DNA of 64,000 nucleotides from Herpetosiphonaceae bacterium (GTDB taxonomy: Bacteria; Chloroflexota; Chloroflexia; Chloroflexales; Herpetosiphonaceae), in assembly GCA_026003835.1 (NCBI GenBank), contig BPHZ01000005.1:62001-126000 (forward strand), in the 5' to 3' direction. Below, one piece after another: positions 25,290-34,496 of the stretch. The position numbers were made by a program, and so were the translations under genes. Below the pieces are notes generated by a model. That model had not been told where the DNA came from and searched no databases. It worked only from the letters and a program-made list of their open reading frames with translations. Every line of letters starts with the position of its first letter. Position 1 is the first letter of the stretch.

Positions 25290-26785
25290 TGAATGAAAAT
25301 CTGCTTGGTATTCTGGATAGACTGGCTCATCAGCGCATCCTTGTCATCGGCGATGCAATGCTCGACAGCTACCTGGAGGGCTTCCCCGGACGCCTTTGCA
25401 GAGAAGCACCAGTGCCGGTTGTGACGATCTGCAAGCGGCAGGCTGTCCCCGGCGGCGCGGCCAACACCGCCGTCAACGTCCATGCGCTAGGTGGAAGTGT
25501 GGTCTTCCTCTCAGCCGTCGGCGACGACCACGATGGCGAGACGCTGCTGCTGGCGCTTATAGAGCGCGGCATTTCAACAGAGCATATCCTGCTCGATCGA
25601 TCGCGACACACATTGGTCAAGAACCGCGTCATTGCCGCCGATCAGCTGTTGGTGCGCTTCGACCAGGGCAGCACCGGGCCAGTTGCCGGTCCGCTTGAAG
25701 AGGCGCTGATCGATCGTCTGTACCGGCTGTTTCCTGCCGTCGATGCCGTAATAATCTCCGACTATGGCTACGGCATCCTCACGCCACGCCTCATCGAGGC
25801 CCTCGCCATGCTCCAATCTCGTCATCCGCGCATCGTGATCGTCGACTCGAAGAACCTGCCGGCCTTCAACCATATGGGCATCACCGCCGTAAAGCCCAAC
25901 TACCAGGAGGCGCTCCAGCTTCTCGGCGGCGTGGAGCTTGCGGACCAGCGTGCTCGTGTGGAGTGGATAACCGCGCAGGGCGATCGTATCCTTGAGATCA
26001 CCGGCGCGCACATCGCCGCCGTGACCCTCGATAGCGAAGGCGCCCTGATCTTCGAGCGTGGCAGCCCTCCCTACCGTACCTATGCGCGGCCGGCAACCAA
26101 CGCCCGCGCCGCAGGAGCCGGCGATACGTTTATTAGCGCGCTGGCGCTGGCGCTGGCGGCAGGCGCGTCGAGCCAGGCAGCAGCAGAGCTGGCCTCGGCA
26201 GCGGCGGCGATCGTCGTCGGCAAGGAGGGCACGGCAACCTGCTCGCTTGATGAGCTGCGCGAGTATCTCTCGCCCGGCGGACGCTATATCACCGACCTCG
26301 CGCGGCTGGAGGCCCGCCTGGCATTCTACCGGCAGCAGGGGTACAGCGTTGTCTTCACCAACGGCTGCTTCGATATCCTGCATCGCGGCCACATTAGCTT
26401 TCTCAGTCGCGCAAAATCGCTGGGCGACGTGCTCATCGTCGGCGTTAACGCCGACGACAGCGTGCGGCGCCTCAAGGGCGAGGGCCGGCCAATCAATAGT
26501 CTGGAGGATCGCGTGCAGATCCTCGCCGCGCTTAGCTGCGTCGATCACCTGATCGCCTTCGACGAGCAGACGCCGCACAACCTTATCCGGACGATCCGGC
26601 CCCAGGTATTTGTCAAAGGGGGCGATTATACCCGCGATATGCTGCCGGAAGCAGCGCTCGTGGAACAACTTGGCGGCCGCGTCGAGATCCTGCCCTACGA
26701 AGCGAATCTCTCGACGACGAGCATCATCGAGCGCATCCGGCAGGGAGGCGACCATCTAAAGGAGATGGCGGTTGGGGCGGATTGA
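25286..26785 (+). CDS. hldE: Bifunctional heptose-7-phosphate kinase / heptose-1-phosphate adenylyltransferase
   Basis: 499 residues. The first 320 form a PfkB-type kinase (VPGGAANTAVNVHALGG; AGAGDTFISALALAL as catalytic GAGD), the rest a nucleotidyltransferase (VVFTNGCFDILHRGHISFL with HxGH; NADDSVRRLKG). This is the HldE/RfaE arrangement that makes ADP-D-glycero-beta-D-manno-heptose. Start ATG 25286 overlaps the gmhB stop. GmhA and HldD are not in the window; the pathway may use the D-glycero form directly. Confidence 0.92.
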   Translation: MMNENLLGILDRLAHQRILVIGDAMLDSYLEGFPGRLCREAPVPVVTICKRQAVPGGAANTAVNVHALGGSVVFLSAVGDDHDGETLLLALIERGISTEHILLDRSRHTLVKNRVIAADQLLVRFDQGSTGPVAGPLEEALIDRLYRLFPAVDAVIISDYGYGILTPRLIEALAMLQSRHPRIVIVDSKNLPAFNHMGITAVKPNYQEALQLLGGVELADQRARVEWITAQGDRILEITGAHIAAVTLDSEGALIFERGSPPYRTYARPATNARAAGAGDTFISALALALAAGASSQAAAELASAAAAIVVGKEGTATCSLDELREYLSPGGRYITDLARLEARLAFYRQQGYSVVFTNGCFDILHRGHISFLSRAKSLGDVLIVGVNADDSVRRLKGEGRPINSLEDRVQILAALSCVDHLIAFDEQTPHNLIRTIRPQVFVKGGDYTRDMLPEAALVEQLGGRVEILPYEANLSTTSIIERIRQGGDHLKEMAVGAD

Positions 26786-26843
26786 GGCACGCTCAGACAA
26801 CGCCGGCGCAGACGGCAAATGATTGGTAACAGGTAACGTAGGA

Positions 26844-26866
26844 GGGACAGACTCTGTGTCTGTCCC
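26844..26866 (+). repeat. Strong hairpin before the third GT9 gene
   Basis: GGGACAGAC (26844-26852) pairs perfectly with GTCTGTCCC (26858-26866) around a 5-nt loop. It sits 14 bp before ATG 26880 and includes a possible GTG start (26856). With no T run it is more likely an mRNA element affecting translation or stability than a terminator. Confidence 0.55.
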
Positions 26867-26879
26867 GGAGCGGATCGCA

Positions 26880-27995
26880 ATGACGAAACGAAACGACTGG
26901 AGCAGCGCCAGCACGATCCTCTGCATCAGGCTCGATACCATCGGGGATGTGCTGATGACCACGCCCGCCATCCGTGCGCTGAGAGCGGAGGGGCGGCGCC
27001 GGATCACGCTGCTCACCTCGCCGGCAGGCGCCGCTGTCGCACCGCTGGTGCCGGAGATCGACGAGGTGCTGGTCTATGATGCGCCCTGGATGAAGGCTAC
27101 CGCTCCACGAGACGACAGCCGCCCAGAGTTTGCAATGATTGAGCGGCTCCGCCGTGGTCGTTTCGATGCCGCCGTGATCTTTACAGTCTATAGCCAAAAT
27201 CCACTGCCTGCGGCCCTGCTCTGTTATCTGGCGGGGATTCCTCTGCGGCTCGCCTACTGCCGTGAGAATCCTTACCAGCTGCTGACCGACTGGGTACCTG
27301 ACCCGGAGCCGGCCTTGCTGATTCGCCACGAGGTCCGCCGCCAGCTTGATCTGGTGGCGACTATCGGCTGCTCCGTCGCTGACGAGCAGCTATCGCTGTG
27401 TGTGCCGGAAGAGGCACACGCCAGGGTCAAGGCGCTGCTGGCTGGGCTGGAGGTCGATCCCCTGCGCCCCTGGGCCGTGCTGCACCCTGGGGCTACGGCG
27501 TCCTCGCGTCGCTATCCGCCCGATCATTTTGCTCAGGCAGCCCGGCGCCTGGTCCTGGAGGAGGGTCTTCAGATCGTGCTGACAGGTACGGAGACCGAGC
27601 ATGAGCTCGTTGAATCGATCAGAACAATGATGGCTGCACCCTCGCACTCGCTGGCCGGCCGGCTCAACCTGGCGGCGCTGGCGGCGCTGATCGAGCAGGC
27701 GCCGCTGCTGATCTCGAACAACACCGGCCCGGTCCACATCGCCGCCGCTGTCGGCACGCCGGTCGTGGATATCTATGCGCTCACCAATCCTCAGCACACG
27801 CCCTGGCAGGTCGCCAGCCGGGTGTTGTTTCACGATGTGCCTTGCAAGTATTGCTATAAAAGCGTCTGCCCGCAGGGCCATCATGACTGCCTGCGGCTCG
27901 TCCCGCCCGATGCTGTGGTCGATGCCGCTCGTGAACTGCTCCGCCTGAGCGAGTCTCCCGGTGTTCAAGCACACCAGCAGGAGGTTCTACAATGA
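26880..27995 (+). CDS. GT9 heptosyltransferase-like glycosyltransferase (3)
   Basis: 371 residues. ILCIRLDTIGDVLMTTPAIRAL, AVLHPGATASSRRYPP and LLISNNTGPVHIAAAVG are GT9 signatures; the Cys tail (CKYCYKSVCPQGHHDC) parallels that of GT9 (2). Starts at GTG 26856 and TTG 26823 are also open; the first lies inside the hairpin. It overlaps the following GT2 by 4 bp. Confidence 0.87.
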   Translation: MTKRNDWSSASTILCIRLDTIGDVLMTTPAIRALRAEGRRRITLLTSPAGAAVAPLVPEIDEVLVYDAPWMKATAPRDDSRPEFAMIERLRRGRFDAAVIFTVYSQNPLPAALLCYLAGIPLRLAYCRENPYQLLTDWVPDPEPALLIRHEVRRQLDLVATIGCSVADEQLSLCVPEEAHARVKALLAGLEVDPLRPWAVLHPGATASSRRYPPDHFAQAARRLVLEEGLQIVLTGTETEHELVESIRTMMAAPSHSLAGRLNLAALAALIEQAPLLISNNTGPVHIAAAVGTPVVDIYALTNPQHTPWQVASRVLFHDVPCKYCYKSVCPQGHHDCLRLVPPDAVVDAARELLRLSESPGVQAHQQEVLQ

Positions 27996-28798
27996 CAGCG
28001 GCGCTTGATGTGCTCATTCCGACCTACCGTCGCCCGGCGGCGCTGGCTGTGACGCTGACCAGCCTCTGCGCGCAGACCTTTCGCAATTTCCGCGTCGTTA
28101 TCTCCGATCAGACCGAGGACAACCAGGTGGCAGAGGCAGAAGAAGTCAAGGCGGCCATTCGCGTTCTGCGCGTCCACGGACACGCTGTCGAATTCCACAA
28201 ACACCTGCCCCGGCGCGGCATGGCCGAGCAGCGCCAATTCCTGCTCGATCAAGTCATGGCGCCTTACGCTCTTTTCATCGACGACGATCTGATCCTTGAG
28301 CCCTATGTCGTCGGTACTATGTTTGCCGCCATCCGCGAGGAGGGCTGCGGCTTCGTCGGCTGCGCCGTTATCGGCCTGAGCTATATCGACGACGTACGGC
28401 CGCACGAGCAAGCTATCGAGTTCTGGGAAGGACCTGTGCAGCCTGAGGAGGTCCGGCCGGGTATGCCACAGTGGGAGCGCTACCGGCTTCATAACGCCGC
28501 GAACCTCTACCACGTGCAGCAGCGCCTTAGGCTGACTCCTGATCGACCGCGTAAGTATCGCGTCGCCTGGGTCGGCGCTTGTGTGCTCTACGACGTTGCA
28601 AAGCTTCATAGCATCGGGGGCTACAACTTCTGGCATGAGCTTCCCCCGGAACACAGTGGTGAGGATGTGCTTGTGCAGATACGACTGATGGCGCGCTATG
28701 GTGGATGCGGTCTCATTCCATCGGGGGTCTATCATCAGGAGCTGCCGACAACGATTGCCGATCGCCGCGTCGATGCGCCAAAAGTGCTGGAGGGATGA
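27992..28798 (+). CDS. GT2 family glycosyltransferase (a)
   Basis: 268 residues. LDVLIPTYRRPAALAVTLTSL starts a GT-A fold, and LFIDDDLILEPYVV supplies the DxD motif. A long central insert (RPHEQAIEFWEGPVQPEEVRP) is shared with the paralogue at 33630-34457. Probably inverting transfer from a nucleotide sugar. It is coupled to GT9 (3) by an ATGA overlap. Confidence 0.82.
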   Translation: MTAALDVLIPTYRRPAALAVTLTSLCAQTFRNFRVVISDQTEDNQVAEAEEVKAAIRVLRVHGHAVEFHKHLPRRGMAEQRQFLLDQVMAPYALFIDDDLILEPYVVGTMFAAIREEGCGFVGCAVIGLSYIDDVRPHEQAIEFWEGPVQPEEVRPGMPQWERYRLHNAANLYHVQQRLRLTPDRPRKYRVAWVGACVLYDVAKLHSIGGYNFWHELPPEHSGEDVLVQIRLMARYGGCGLIPSGVYHQELPTTIADRRVDAPKVLEG

Positions 28799-28866
28799 GT
28801 TGCAGGTTTCTATGAGAGATGGATGATGGGCCGCAGCTCAGAGCTGAACCCTGAAACGGAGCTGCT

Positions 28867-30624
28867 ATGTACACACTCGGAATCAACGCAGTCTATCACG
28901 ACTCGGCCGCCTGCATCGTCAAGGATGGGCAGGTGCTCGCTGCCGTAGAGGAGGAGCGCTTCACGCGTATCAAGCATGGCAAGCGGCCTATTCCCTTCTC
29001 GACCTATGAGCTGCCGTTTCACGCCATCGACTATTGCCTGCGTGAGGCGGGCATCAACCTCGTCGATGTCGACCACATTGCGTACTCGTACGATCCATAT
29101 CTGCTGCTCGGCCGGCTCCGCGGCGACGAGACCATCACCCTACCGCTGGAGCCCAGCGCGCACCCGACGCCGGCAGCGTGGGAGTCAGGCTGGGATCCCC
29201 TCTTTCTCTCGTCGATTGTTAATGCTCCGCGCCACCTGATCGGCGGTGTGCCCCACCACCTCAAGGCGCGCTTTCGCGGAGCCCGCTACGACGGCCCTTT
29301 CACGTGGCACTTCGTCGAGCATCACATCGCCCACGCCGCCAGCGCCTTCCTCGCCTCACCCTTTGATCGCGCCGCAGTGTTGACGCTGGATGGACGAGGC
29401 GAGCGGGCGACGACGACCTACAACATCGGCTGCGGCACACAGCTTGAGCGCCTTGGGCAGGTGAACTTTCCCCACTCGCTGGGCCTGCTCTACGAAAAGG
29501 TCACCGAATTCCTCGGCTTCCTGCCCTCATCCGATGAGTACAAGGTTATGGCGCTCGCTTCGTATGGCCGGCCGTGCTACATCGATCAGTTCCGCGACAT
29601 GATTCGTATTGCTGAGGGCGGCCAGTACAGTCTTGGGCCGCTGGAGCTTGAGGAATGCTTTGGGCCGCCACGTGAGCGCGCTGGCCCGCTGGAGCAGCGC
29701 CATTTCGATCTTGCGCGCTCCCTGCAGGCGGCGCTCGAAGAGACGGTGTTGAAGCTGGCAATCTGGCTCTACGACGCCACCGGGTGCGAGAATCTCGCTA
29801 TGGCCGGCGGCGTAGCGCTCAACTGTGTCATGAACTCCCGGCTGCGCGACCATGGTCCGTTCAAGCGTATCTGGGTGCAGCCGGCGGCGGGCGATGCGGG
29901 CACCGCCCTTGGCGCCGCGCTATGGATCGATGCCTTGGAGAGCGACGGTCAGTGCGAGGCTGGTCTGCGCCGCTGGCGTATGGACCACGCCTTCCTTGGC
30001 CCAAGCTATAGCGATGATGAGATCGAAGCCTTTCTACGCTGGTCGAAGCTGCCCTACCGGCGGCTGGACAACCTCGCGGAGCAGGTTGCCGGCCTCCTGG
30101 CGCAGGATAAGATTGTCGGCTGGTTCCAGGGCCGTATGGAGTTCGGCCCACGAGCACTCGGCGCGCGCTCTATCCTCGCGTCTCCGATCAATGCCTCAAT
30201 GCAGGCGTGGCTCAATGAGATCAAGGATCGCGAGGATTTCAGACCAGTGGCGCCGGTCGTCCTGGAGGAAGAGGCAGGACGCTGGTTCAGCGGCGCCGAT
30301 GTCTCGCCATTTATGCTCTTTATCTATGATGTGCTGCCGGAGGTGGCGGATAGGATTCCGGCAGTGCGCCATGTCGATGGGACGGCGCGTATCCAGACCA
30401 TCAATCGCAAGCAGCATCCCGCTTACTATGATCTGATCAAAGCATTCCAGGCTCATACCGGCGTGCCGATCCTGGTCAATACGTCGTTCAACACGCGGGG
30501 CGAGCCGATTGTCTGCACGCCGCGCGACGCGGTCGAATGCTTCTGGACTTCACCGCTCGACGCGTTGGTGATCGGTTCGTTTCTGCTGGAGAAGATGGAG
30601 GTTGCGATAAGCTATCGACGATGA
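28867..30624 (+). CDS. Carbamoyltransferase, NodU/CmcH family
   Basis: 585 residues. The N-terminal ASKHA-like domain starts LGINAVYHDSAACIV and has EHHIAHAASAFLASPF, and AGGVALNCVMNS; the C-terminal YrdC-like part has FGPRALGARSILASP and PVLVNTSFN-type ILVNTSFNTRGEPIV. These enzymes form carbamoyl-adenylate from carbamoyl phosphate and ATP and carbamoylate a hydroxyl, often on a sugar. Here the likely target is a sugar in the glycan built by the cluster. Carbamoylated sugars made with HldE-like and heptosyltransferase-like enzymes are known from bleomycin-type biosynthesis; the parallel is suggestive only. Confidence 0.9.
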   Translation: MYTLGINAVYHDSAACIVKDGQVLAAVEEERFTRIKHGKRPIPFSTYELPFHAIDYCLREAGINLVDVDHIAYSYDPYLLLGRLRGDETITLPLEPSAHPTPAAWESGWDPLFLSSIVNAPRHLIGGVPHHLKARFRGARYDGPFTWHFVEHHIAHAASAFLASPFDRAAVLTLDGRGERATTTYNIGCGTQLERLGQVNFPHSLGLLYEKVTEFLGFLPSSDEYKVMALASYGRPCYIDQFRDMIRIAEGGQYSLGPLELEECFGPPRERAGPLEQRHFDLARSLQAALEETVLKLAIWLYDATGCENLAMAGGVALNCVMNSRLRDHGPFKRIWVQPAAGDAGTALGAALWIDALESDGQCEAGLRRWRMDHAFLGPSYSDDEIEAFLRWSKLPYRRLDNLAEQVAGLLAQDKIVGWFQGRMEFGPRALGARSILASPINASMQAWLNEIKDREDFRPVAPVVLEEEAGRWFSGADVSPFMLFIYDVLPEVADRIPAVRHVDGTARIQTINRKQHPAYYDLIKAFQAHTGVPILVNTSFNTRGEPIVCTPRDAVECFWTSPLDALVIGSFLLEKMEVAISYRR

Positions 30625-30661
30625 ACGATAAAGCACACATAACCTCAAAGCGCGAAGTTGT

Positions 30662-31702
30662 ATGGGTACACGAGCGACATACCTACATCTGAAGGACACA
30701 ACCTGGGGCGCGTCGATCCGCGTCTCAGTCGTCGTGCCGACCTATAGACGGCCTGAGTTGCTGCGCCGCTGTCTGGTTGCGCTGTTCGCCCAGGATTTCG
30801 ATCCGACCGCCTATGAAATTATTGTTGCTGATGACGCGGCGTGCGATCAGACACAACAGATGGTGGCGTGCCTGGCCCGTCGTCATGGCGCGCCGGGTCC
30901 CCAGCTACGCTATGTCAGGGTGACCGGCAACCACGGGCCTGCGGCTGCGCGTAACGCGGGCTGGCGAGCAGCTCGCGGGGAGATTATTGCGTTCACCGAT
31001 GACGACTGCATCCCACAGTCGAGCTGGCTGCGCGCTGGGGTAGCGGCGTTTGTGAATGGCGCCGTAGGCGCCTCCGGCAGGGTCATCGTACCGCTGCCGC
31101 CTAGACCGACCGACTACGAGCGTGATGCCGCCGGGCTGCAGCGGTCCGAGTTCGTTACTGCCAACTGCTTCTATCGGCGCGATGCCCTGGATGCTGCCGG
31201 GGGCTTCGACGAACGCTTCACGATGGCCTGGCGCGAGGATAGCGATCTCTTCTTCCGGCTGCTCAAACGTGCAAGGACGAACGGCCACGAGCCGCTTATC
31301 CACGTACCCGACGCCGTCGTCATCCACCCTGTGCGCCCGGCGCCGTGGGGGGTTAGTCTGCGCCAGCAGCGCAAGAGTATGTTCAACGCGCTGCTCTATA
31401 AAAAGCATCCGCAGCTCTACCGGCAGCGCATCCAGCCGCTGCCGCCCTGGCGCTACTACCTGATCGTCGCCGCGCTTATCGCGGGGATCGCCGGCAGACT
31501 GAGCGGGTACCGCCGCCTCGCTACGGGGGGCGCGGGTCTGTGGCTGGCGCTGACTGTTCAGTTCTGTGCCATGCGCCTGCACCGCACCACCTATACGCCC
31601 CGGCATATCCTCGAAATGATCGTGACCTCTGTGCTGATCCCGCCGCTCTCGGTCTTCTGGCGCATCCGCGGCGCGCTTAAGTTTCGCGTCTGGTTCTTTT
31701 AG
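30662..31702 (+). CDS. GT2 family glycosyltransferase with C-terminal membrane helices (b)
   Basis: 346 residues. VSVVVPTYRRPELLRRCL, IIVADD and FTDDDCIP mark a GT-A fold with DxD; WREDSDLFFRL is the acceptor-side ED motif. Two to three hydrophobic segments near the C-terminus (YYLIVAALIAGIAGRL; LWLALTVQFCAM) suggest membrane attachment. It lacks the insert of GT2 (a) and so is a different subgroup. Confidence 0.83.
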   Translation: MGTRATYLHLKDTTWGASIRVSVVVPTYRRPELLRRCLVALFAQDFDPTAYEIIVADDAACDQTQQMVACLARRHGAPGPQLRYVRVTGNHGPAAARNAGWRAARGEIIAFTDDDCIPQSSWLRAGVAAFVNGAVGASGRVIVPLPPRPTDYERDAAGLQRSEFVTANCFYRRDALDAAGGFDERFTMAWREDSDLFFRLLKRARTNGHEPLIHVPDAVVIHPVRPAPWGVSLRQQRKSMFNALLYKKHPQLYRQRIQPLPPWRYYLIVAALIAGIAGRLSGYRRLATGGAGLWLALTVQFCAMRLHRTTYTPRHILEMIVTSVLIPPLSVFWRIRGALKFRVWFF

Positions 31703-31726
31703 CAAAGAGCTGGTAGCCATAAGGGA

Positions 31727-32731
31727 ATGGTGATGGAGCTACCTACGTATGTCCAAATTGAACCTGTCGGCCAGTGCAACCTGCGCTGCCAGATGTGCCC
31801 GATCCAGTTCCGACAGGATGGCCCACCCTATGGGCCGCCGGCATTTATGCCCTTCGAAACCTTTACGCGCATCATCGATCAGTTTGTGAATCTCAAGGTG
31901 CTGCACCTGCAGGGGCTTGGCGAGCCAATGATGCATCCTCGCTACTTCGATATGGTTGCCTATGCCGCAGGCAAAGGCATCAGGGTCACAACCAACACGA
32001 ATATGACTCTGCTCAACGCCAGGCGAGCGGAATTGTGCGTCTCCAGCGGTCTCGATTGCCTGCACGCCTCAATCGACGGCGCCACGGCCGAGACATACGA
32101 GCGCATTAGAAAGCGCGCCCATTTCGATCGGGTGACTCGCAATCTGGAGCTGTTGGTTGAGACGCGCGAACGCCTTGGCAGCGATTATCCCAGGCTCCAC
32201 GTCGTGACCGTCGTGATGCGGCAAAACCTGCACGAGCTCCCTGATCTGGTGCGCCTGGCGCATCGCTGGCAGGCAGAGCAGATGTTTGTCCAGCATCTCT
32301 GCCACGACTTTGGCGAGTCCAGCCTGCCACCACATTACCAGCCAATGCGCGAGTTCGTTCAACAGCAGACGCTGCTCGACGAGGATCTGGAGCGCATCGA
32401 GCACTACTTCGGCCTGGCGCGCGATCTGGCTCAGGAGCTGGGGGTTGATCTACGCCTGCCGCGAACGCGGCCACGACCTCATCCATCCGGCACGCCTGGC
32501 CGTAAGCGCTGTAGCTGGCCCTGGACCGGCGCTTATATCAGCTACGATGGCTATGCCATGCCTTGCTGTATGGTCTCAACGCCCGATCGCATCAATTTTG
32601 GCAATATGGCAAGCGAAAGCGTTGCTGAGGTCTGGAACAATAAAGATTACCAGGTCTTTCGCAGCCGGCTCGACTCCGACGATCCGCCGGAGATCTGCCG
32701 ATCGTGCGCGATCTATACAGGCACTTTTTAG
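31727..32731 (+). CDS. Radical SAM protein with SPASM-like C-terminus
   Basis: 334 residues. PVGQCNLRCQMCPI holds the CxxxCxxC cluster motif, GLGEPMMHP and TNTNMTLL are typical core elements, and the C-terminus has further Cys residues (KRCSWPW, MPCCMVS, EICRSCAIYTG) that may bind an auxiliary cluster. Such proteins modify peptides or small molecules. In a glycan cluster it may act on a sugar (epimerisation or dehydration), which is inferred from context. Confidence 0.82.
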   Translation: MVMELPTYVQIEPVGQCNLRCQMCPIQFRQDGPPYGPPAFMPFETFTRIIDQFVNLKVLHLQGLGEPMMHPRYFDMVAYAAGKGIRVTTNTNMTLLNARRAELCVSSGLDCLHASIDGATAETYERIRKRAHFDRVTRNLELLVETRERLGSDYPRLHVVTVVMRQNLHELPDLVRLAHRWQAEQMFVQHLCHDFGESSLPPHYQPMREFVQQQTLLDEDLERIEHYFGLARDLAQELGVDLRLPRTRPRPHPSGTPGRKRCSWPWTGAYISYDGYAMPCCMVSTPDRINFGNMASESVAEVWNNKDYQVFRSRLDSDDPPEICRSCAIYTGTF

Positions 32732-32777
32732 CGATGCGGGCATGACGCCCCCAACCTTCAAGATCGAAAGGGAGATC

Positions 32778-33569
32778 ATGACCAGCGTTGCCCATATAGC
32801 ACAGCGCTCGCACCGCCCGCTACACCTCGACGAGGCCGGCTGGCGCATGCTGCTGGAGCAGTGCGGTCCATCGCTTGGGCTCTGGCGCGCCGCCGAGGTG
32901 GCCGCGCTGCGCGAGCAGCGCTATGAGCGGCCCATCCTGGATCTGGGCTGCGGCGATGGTCTCATGACGTCGCTGGTGCTGCCTCAGGTCGAGCTTGGCC
33001 TGGACCCCTGGCCGCAGGCGCTGGCCCAGGCGGCGCGGCGCGGCATCTACAAGCAATTGCTGCCCTTAACGATCGAGGCCGCACTGCTGCCCGCCCGCAG
33101 CTATGCAACCGTCATCAGCAACTCCGTGCTTGAACATCTAGAGCGGATCGATGTCGTGCTGCAAGAAATTGCGCGGGTGCTGCACCCAGGCGGCCGGTTG
33201 ATCTTCACCGCCCCGACCGAGGCATTCGGCGCAGCTCTGGCCCTACCGCTGCGAGGCTATATCACCTGGCGCAACCGGCAGCTCAACCACCTCAACCTCT
33301 GGAGTGTCGAGCGCTGGGCCGAGCGCCTGAAGCGCAGCGGGCTGGAGCTGGAGGAGGCGCGGCCCTACCTGCGCCTCAGGCTCGTATGGTTGTGGGATGC
33401 GCTGGAACTCCTCCAGCACATCCGGGCAGGGCGTCGGCGCCTCTTTCCTCTGGTCTGGCGGCGCGTCCCAGCTGCATTGCTAGATCGTCTGGCCCGGCAA
33501 GCGGCACGCCTCGATCTATCCGCCCCCGCGCCCGGCGGTGGACGCCTGATCGTCGCGCGTAAGCGCTAA
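32778..33569 (+). CDS. Class I SAM-dependent methyltransferase
   Basis: 263 residues. ILDLGCGDGLMTSLVL is motif I, VISNSVLEHLERID motif II region, VLHPGGRLIFTAPT post-motif. It probably methylates a glycan or lipid carrier intermediate. GGGAG precedes ATG 32778; an in-frame ATG at 32742 exists. It follows the radical SAM gene closely. Confidence 0.82.
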   Translation: MTSVAHIAQRSHRPLHLDEAGWRMLLEQCGPSLGLWRAAEVAALREQRYERPILDLGCGDGLMTSLVLPQVELGLDPWPQALAQAARRGIYKQLLPLTIEAALLPARSYATVISNSVLEHLERIDVVLQEIARVLHPGGRLIFTAPTEAFGAALALPLRGYITWRNRQLNHLNLWSVERWAERLKRSGLELEEARPYLRLRLVWLWDALELLQHIRAGRRRLFPLVWRRVPAALLDRLARQAARLDLSAPAPGGGRLIVARKR

Positions 33570-33629
33570 CGCTGCTCCGTCTCTGTGGTCCATGTGCCGG
33601 TGTTCTCAAGAGATGGCGAAGGAGGATGA

Positions 33630-34457
33630 ATGGCCCAAGTCGATATCCTGCTGCCCACCTGTAATCGGCTGCCGTCCCTCATTTTTACCCTGGCGGGCAT
33701 CGCCGCACAGTCCCTGACCGATCTCCATATCATTGTCTCGGACCAGAGCGAGGAGCCGGTTGAGGATCAGCCGGTCGTACGCTCGTTACGGCGCATCGTC
33801 GAGGCCCGCGGCGGCTCCGTCGAGTGGCACAACCGTACGCCCTCGCGGGGTATTGCCGAACAGCGCGATTTTTTACTCCGCCGCGCAACAGCTCCGGCCG
33901 TGCTCTACCTCGACGATGATGTTTTTATGGAGCCATGGGTGGTTGAAAAACTGCTGGAGACGCTGCGCGGCGAGGGCTGCGGCTTTGTCGGCGCCTTCCC
34001 GACCGGCCTATCGTTCCGCGATGATGTGCGACCTCACCAGCACATCGTCGAGTTCTGGGACGGCCCTGTGCAGCCGGAGGTCGTCGAGCCGGATTCGCCT
34101 CAGTGGGAGCGCGCCCAGCTCCACCGCGCCGCCAACCTCTGGCACGCCAGCCAGCGGCTGAGGCCGGGAGAATTCAGACGTTACAAGGTGGCCTGGGTCG
34201 CCTCCTGTATCCTCTACGACCGACAGAAGCTGCTGGAGATAGGCGGCTTCTCGTTTTGGGAGCGCCTGCCGCGCTACCACTCCGGCGAGGAGGTGCTGGT
34301 ACAGAATCTTCTGATGCGACGCTGGGGCGGCTGCGCGCTTATGCCCTCAGGCACCTACCACGCCGAAGTTCCGTCAACCGTTCTTAACCAGTACGGCAGC
34401 ATCGATGGTCACGCGCTGGATCTGCTGCCGGAGATGCTCGCTCGTTATGCCGGCTAG
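33630..34457 (+). CDS. GT2 family glycosyltransferase (c), paralogue of (a)
   Basis: 275 residues. It shares with 27992-28798 the start (VDILLPTCNRLPSLIFTLAG), DxD (YLDDDVFMEPWVV), the VRPHQHIVEFWDGPVQPE insert, and the end (GGCALMPSGTYHAEVP). The two are clearly duplicated and probably make two similar linkages. Confidence 0.83.
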   Translation: MAQVDILLPTCNRLPSLIFTLAGIAAQSLTDLHIIVSDQSEEPVEDQPVVRSLRRIVEARGGSVEWHNRTPSRGIAEQRDFLLRRATAPAVLYLDDDVFMEPWVVEKLLETLRGEGCGFVGAFPTGLSFRDDVRPHQHIVEFWDGPVQPEVVEPDSPQWERAQLHRAANLWHASQRLRPGEFRRYKVAWVASCILYDRQKLLEIGGFSFWERLPRYHSGEEVLVQNLLMRRWGGCALMPSGTYHAEVPSTVLNQYGSIDGHALDLLPEMLARYAG

Positions 34458-34496
34458 TGCGCTGCCAGCTTTCGCCGCAACCGTGTTCACAAGCAG

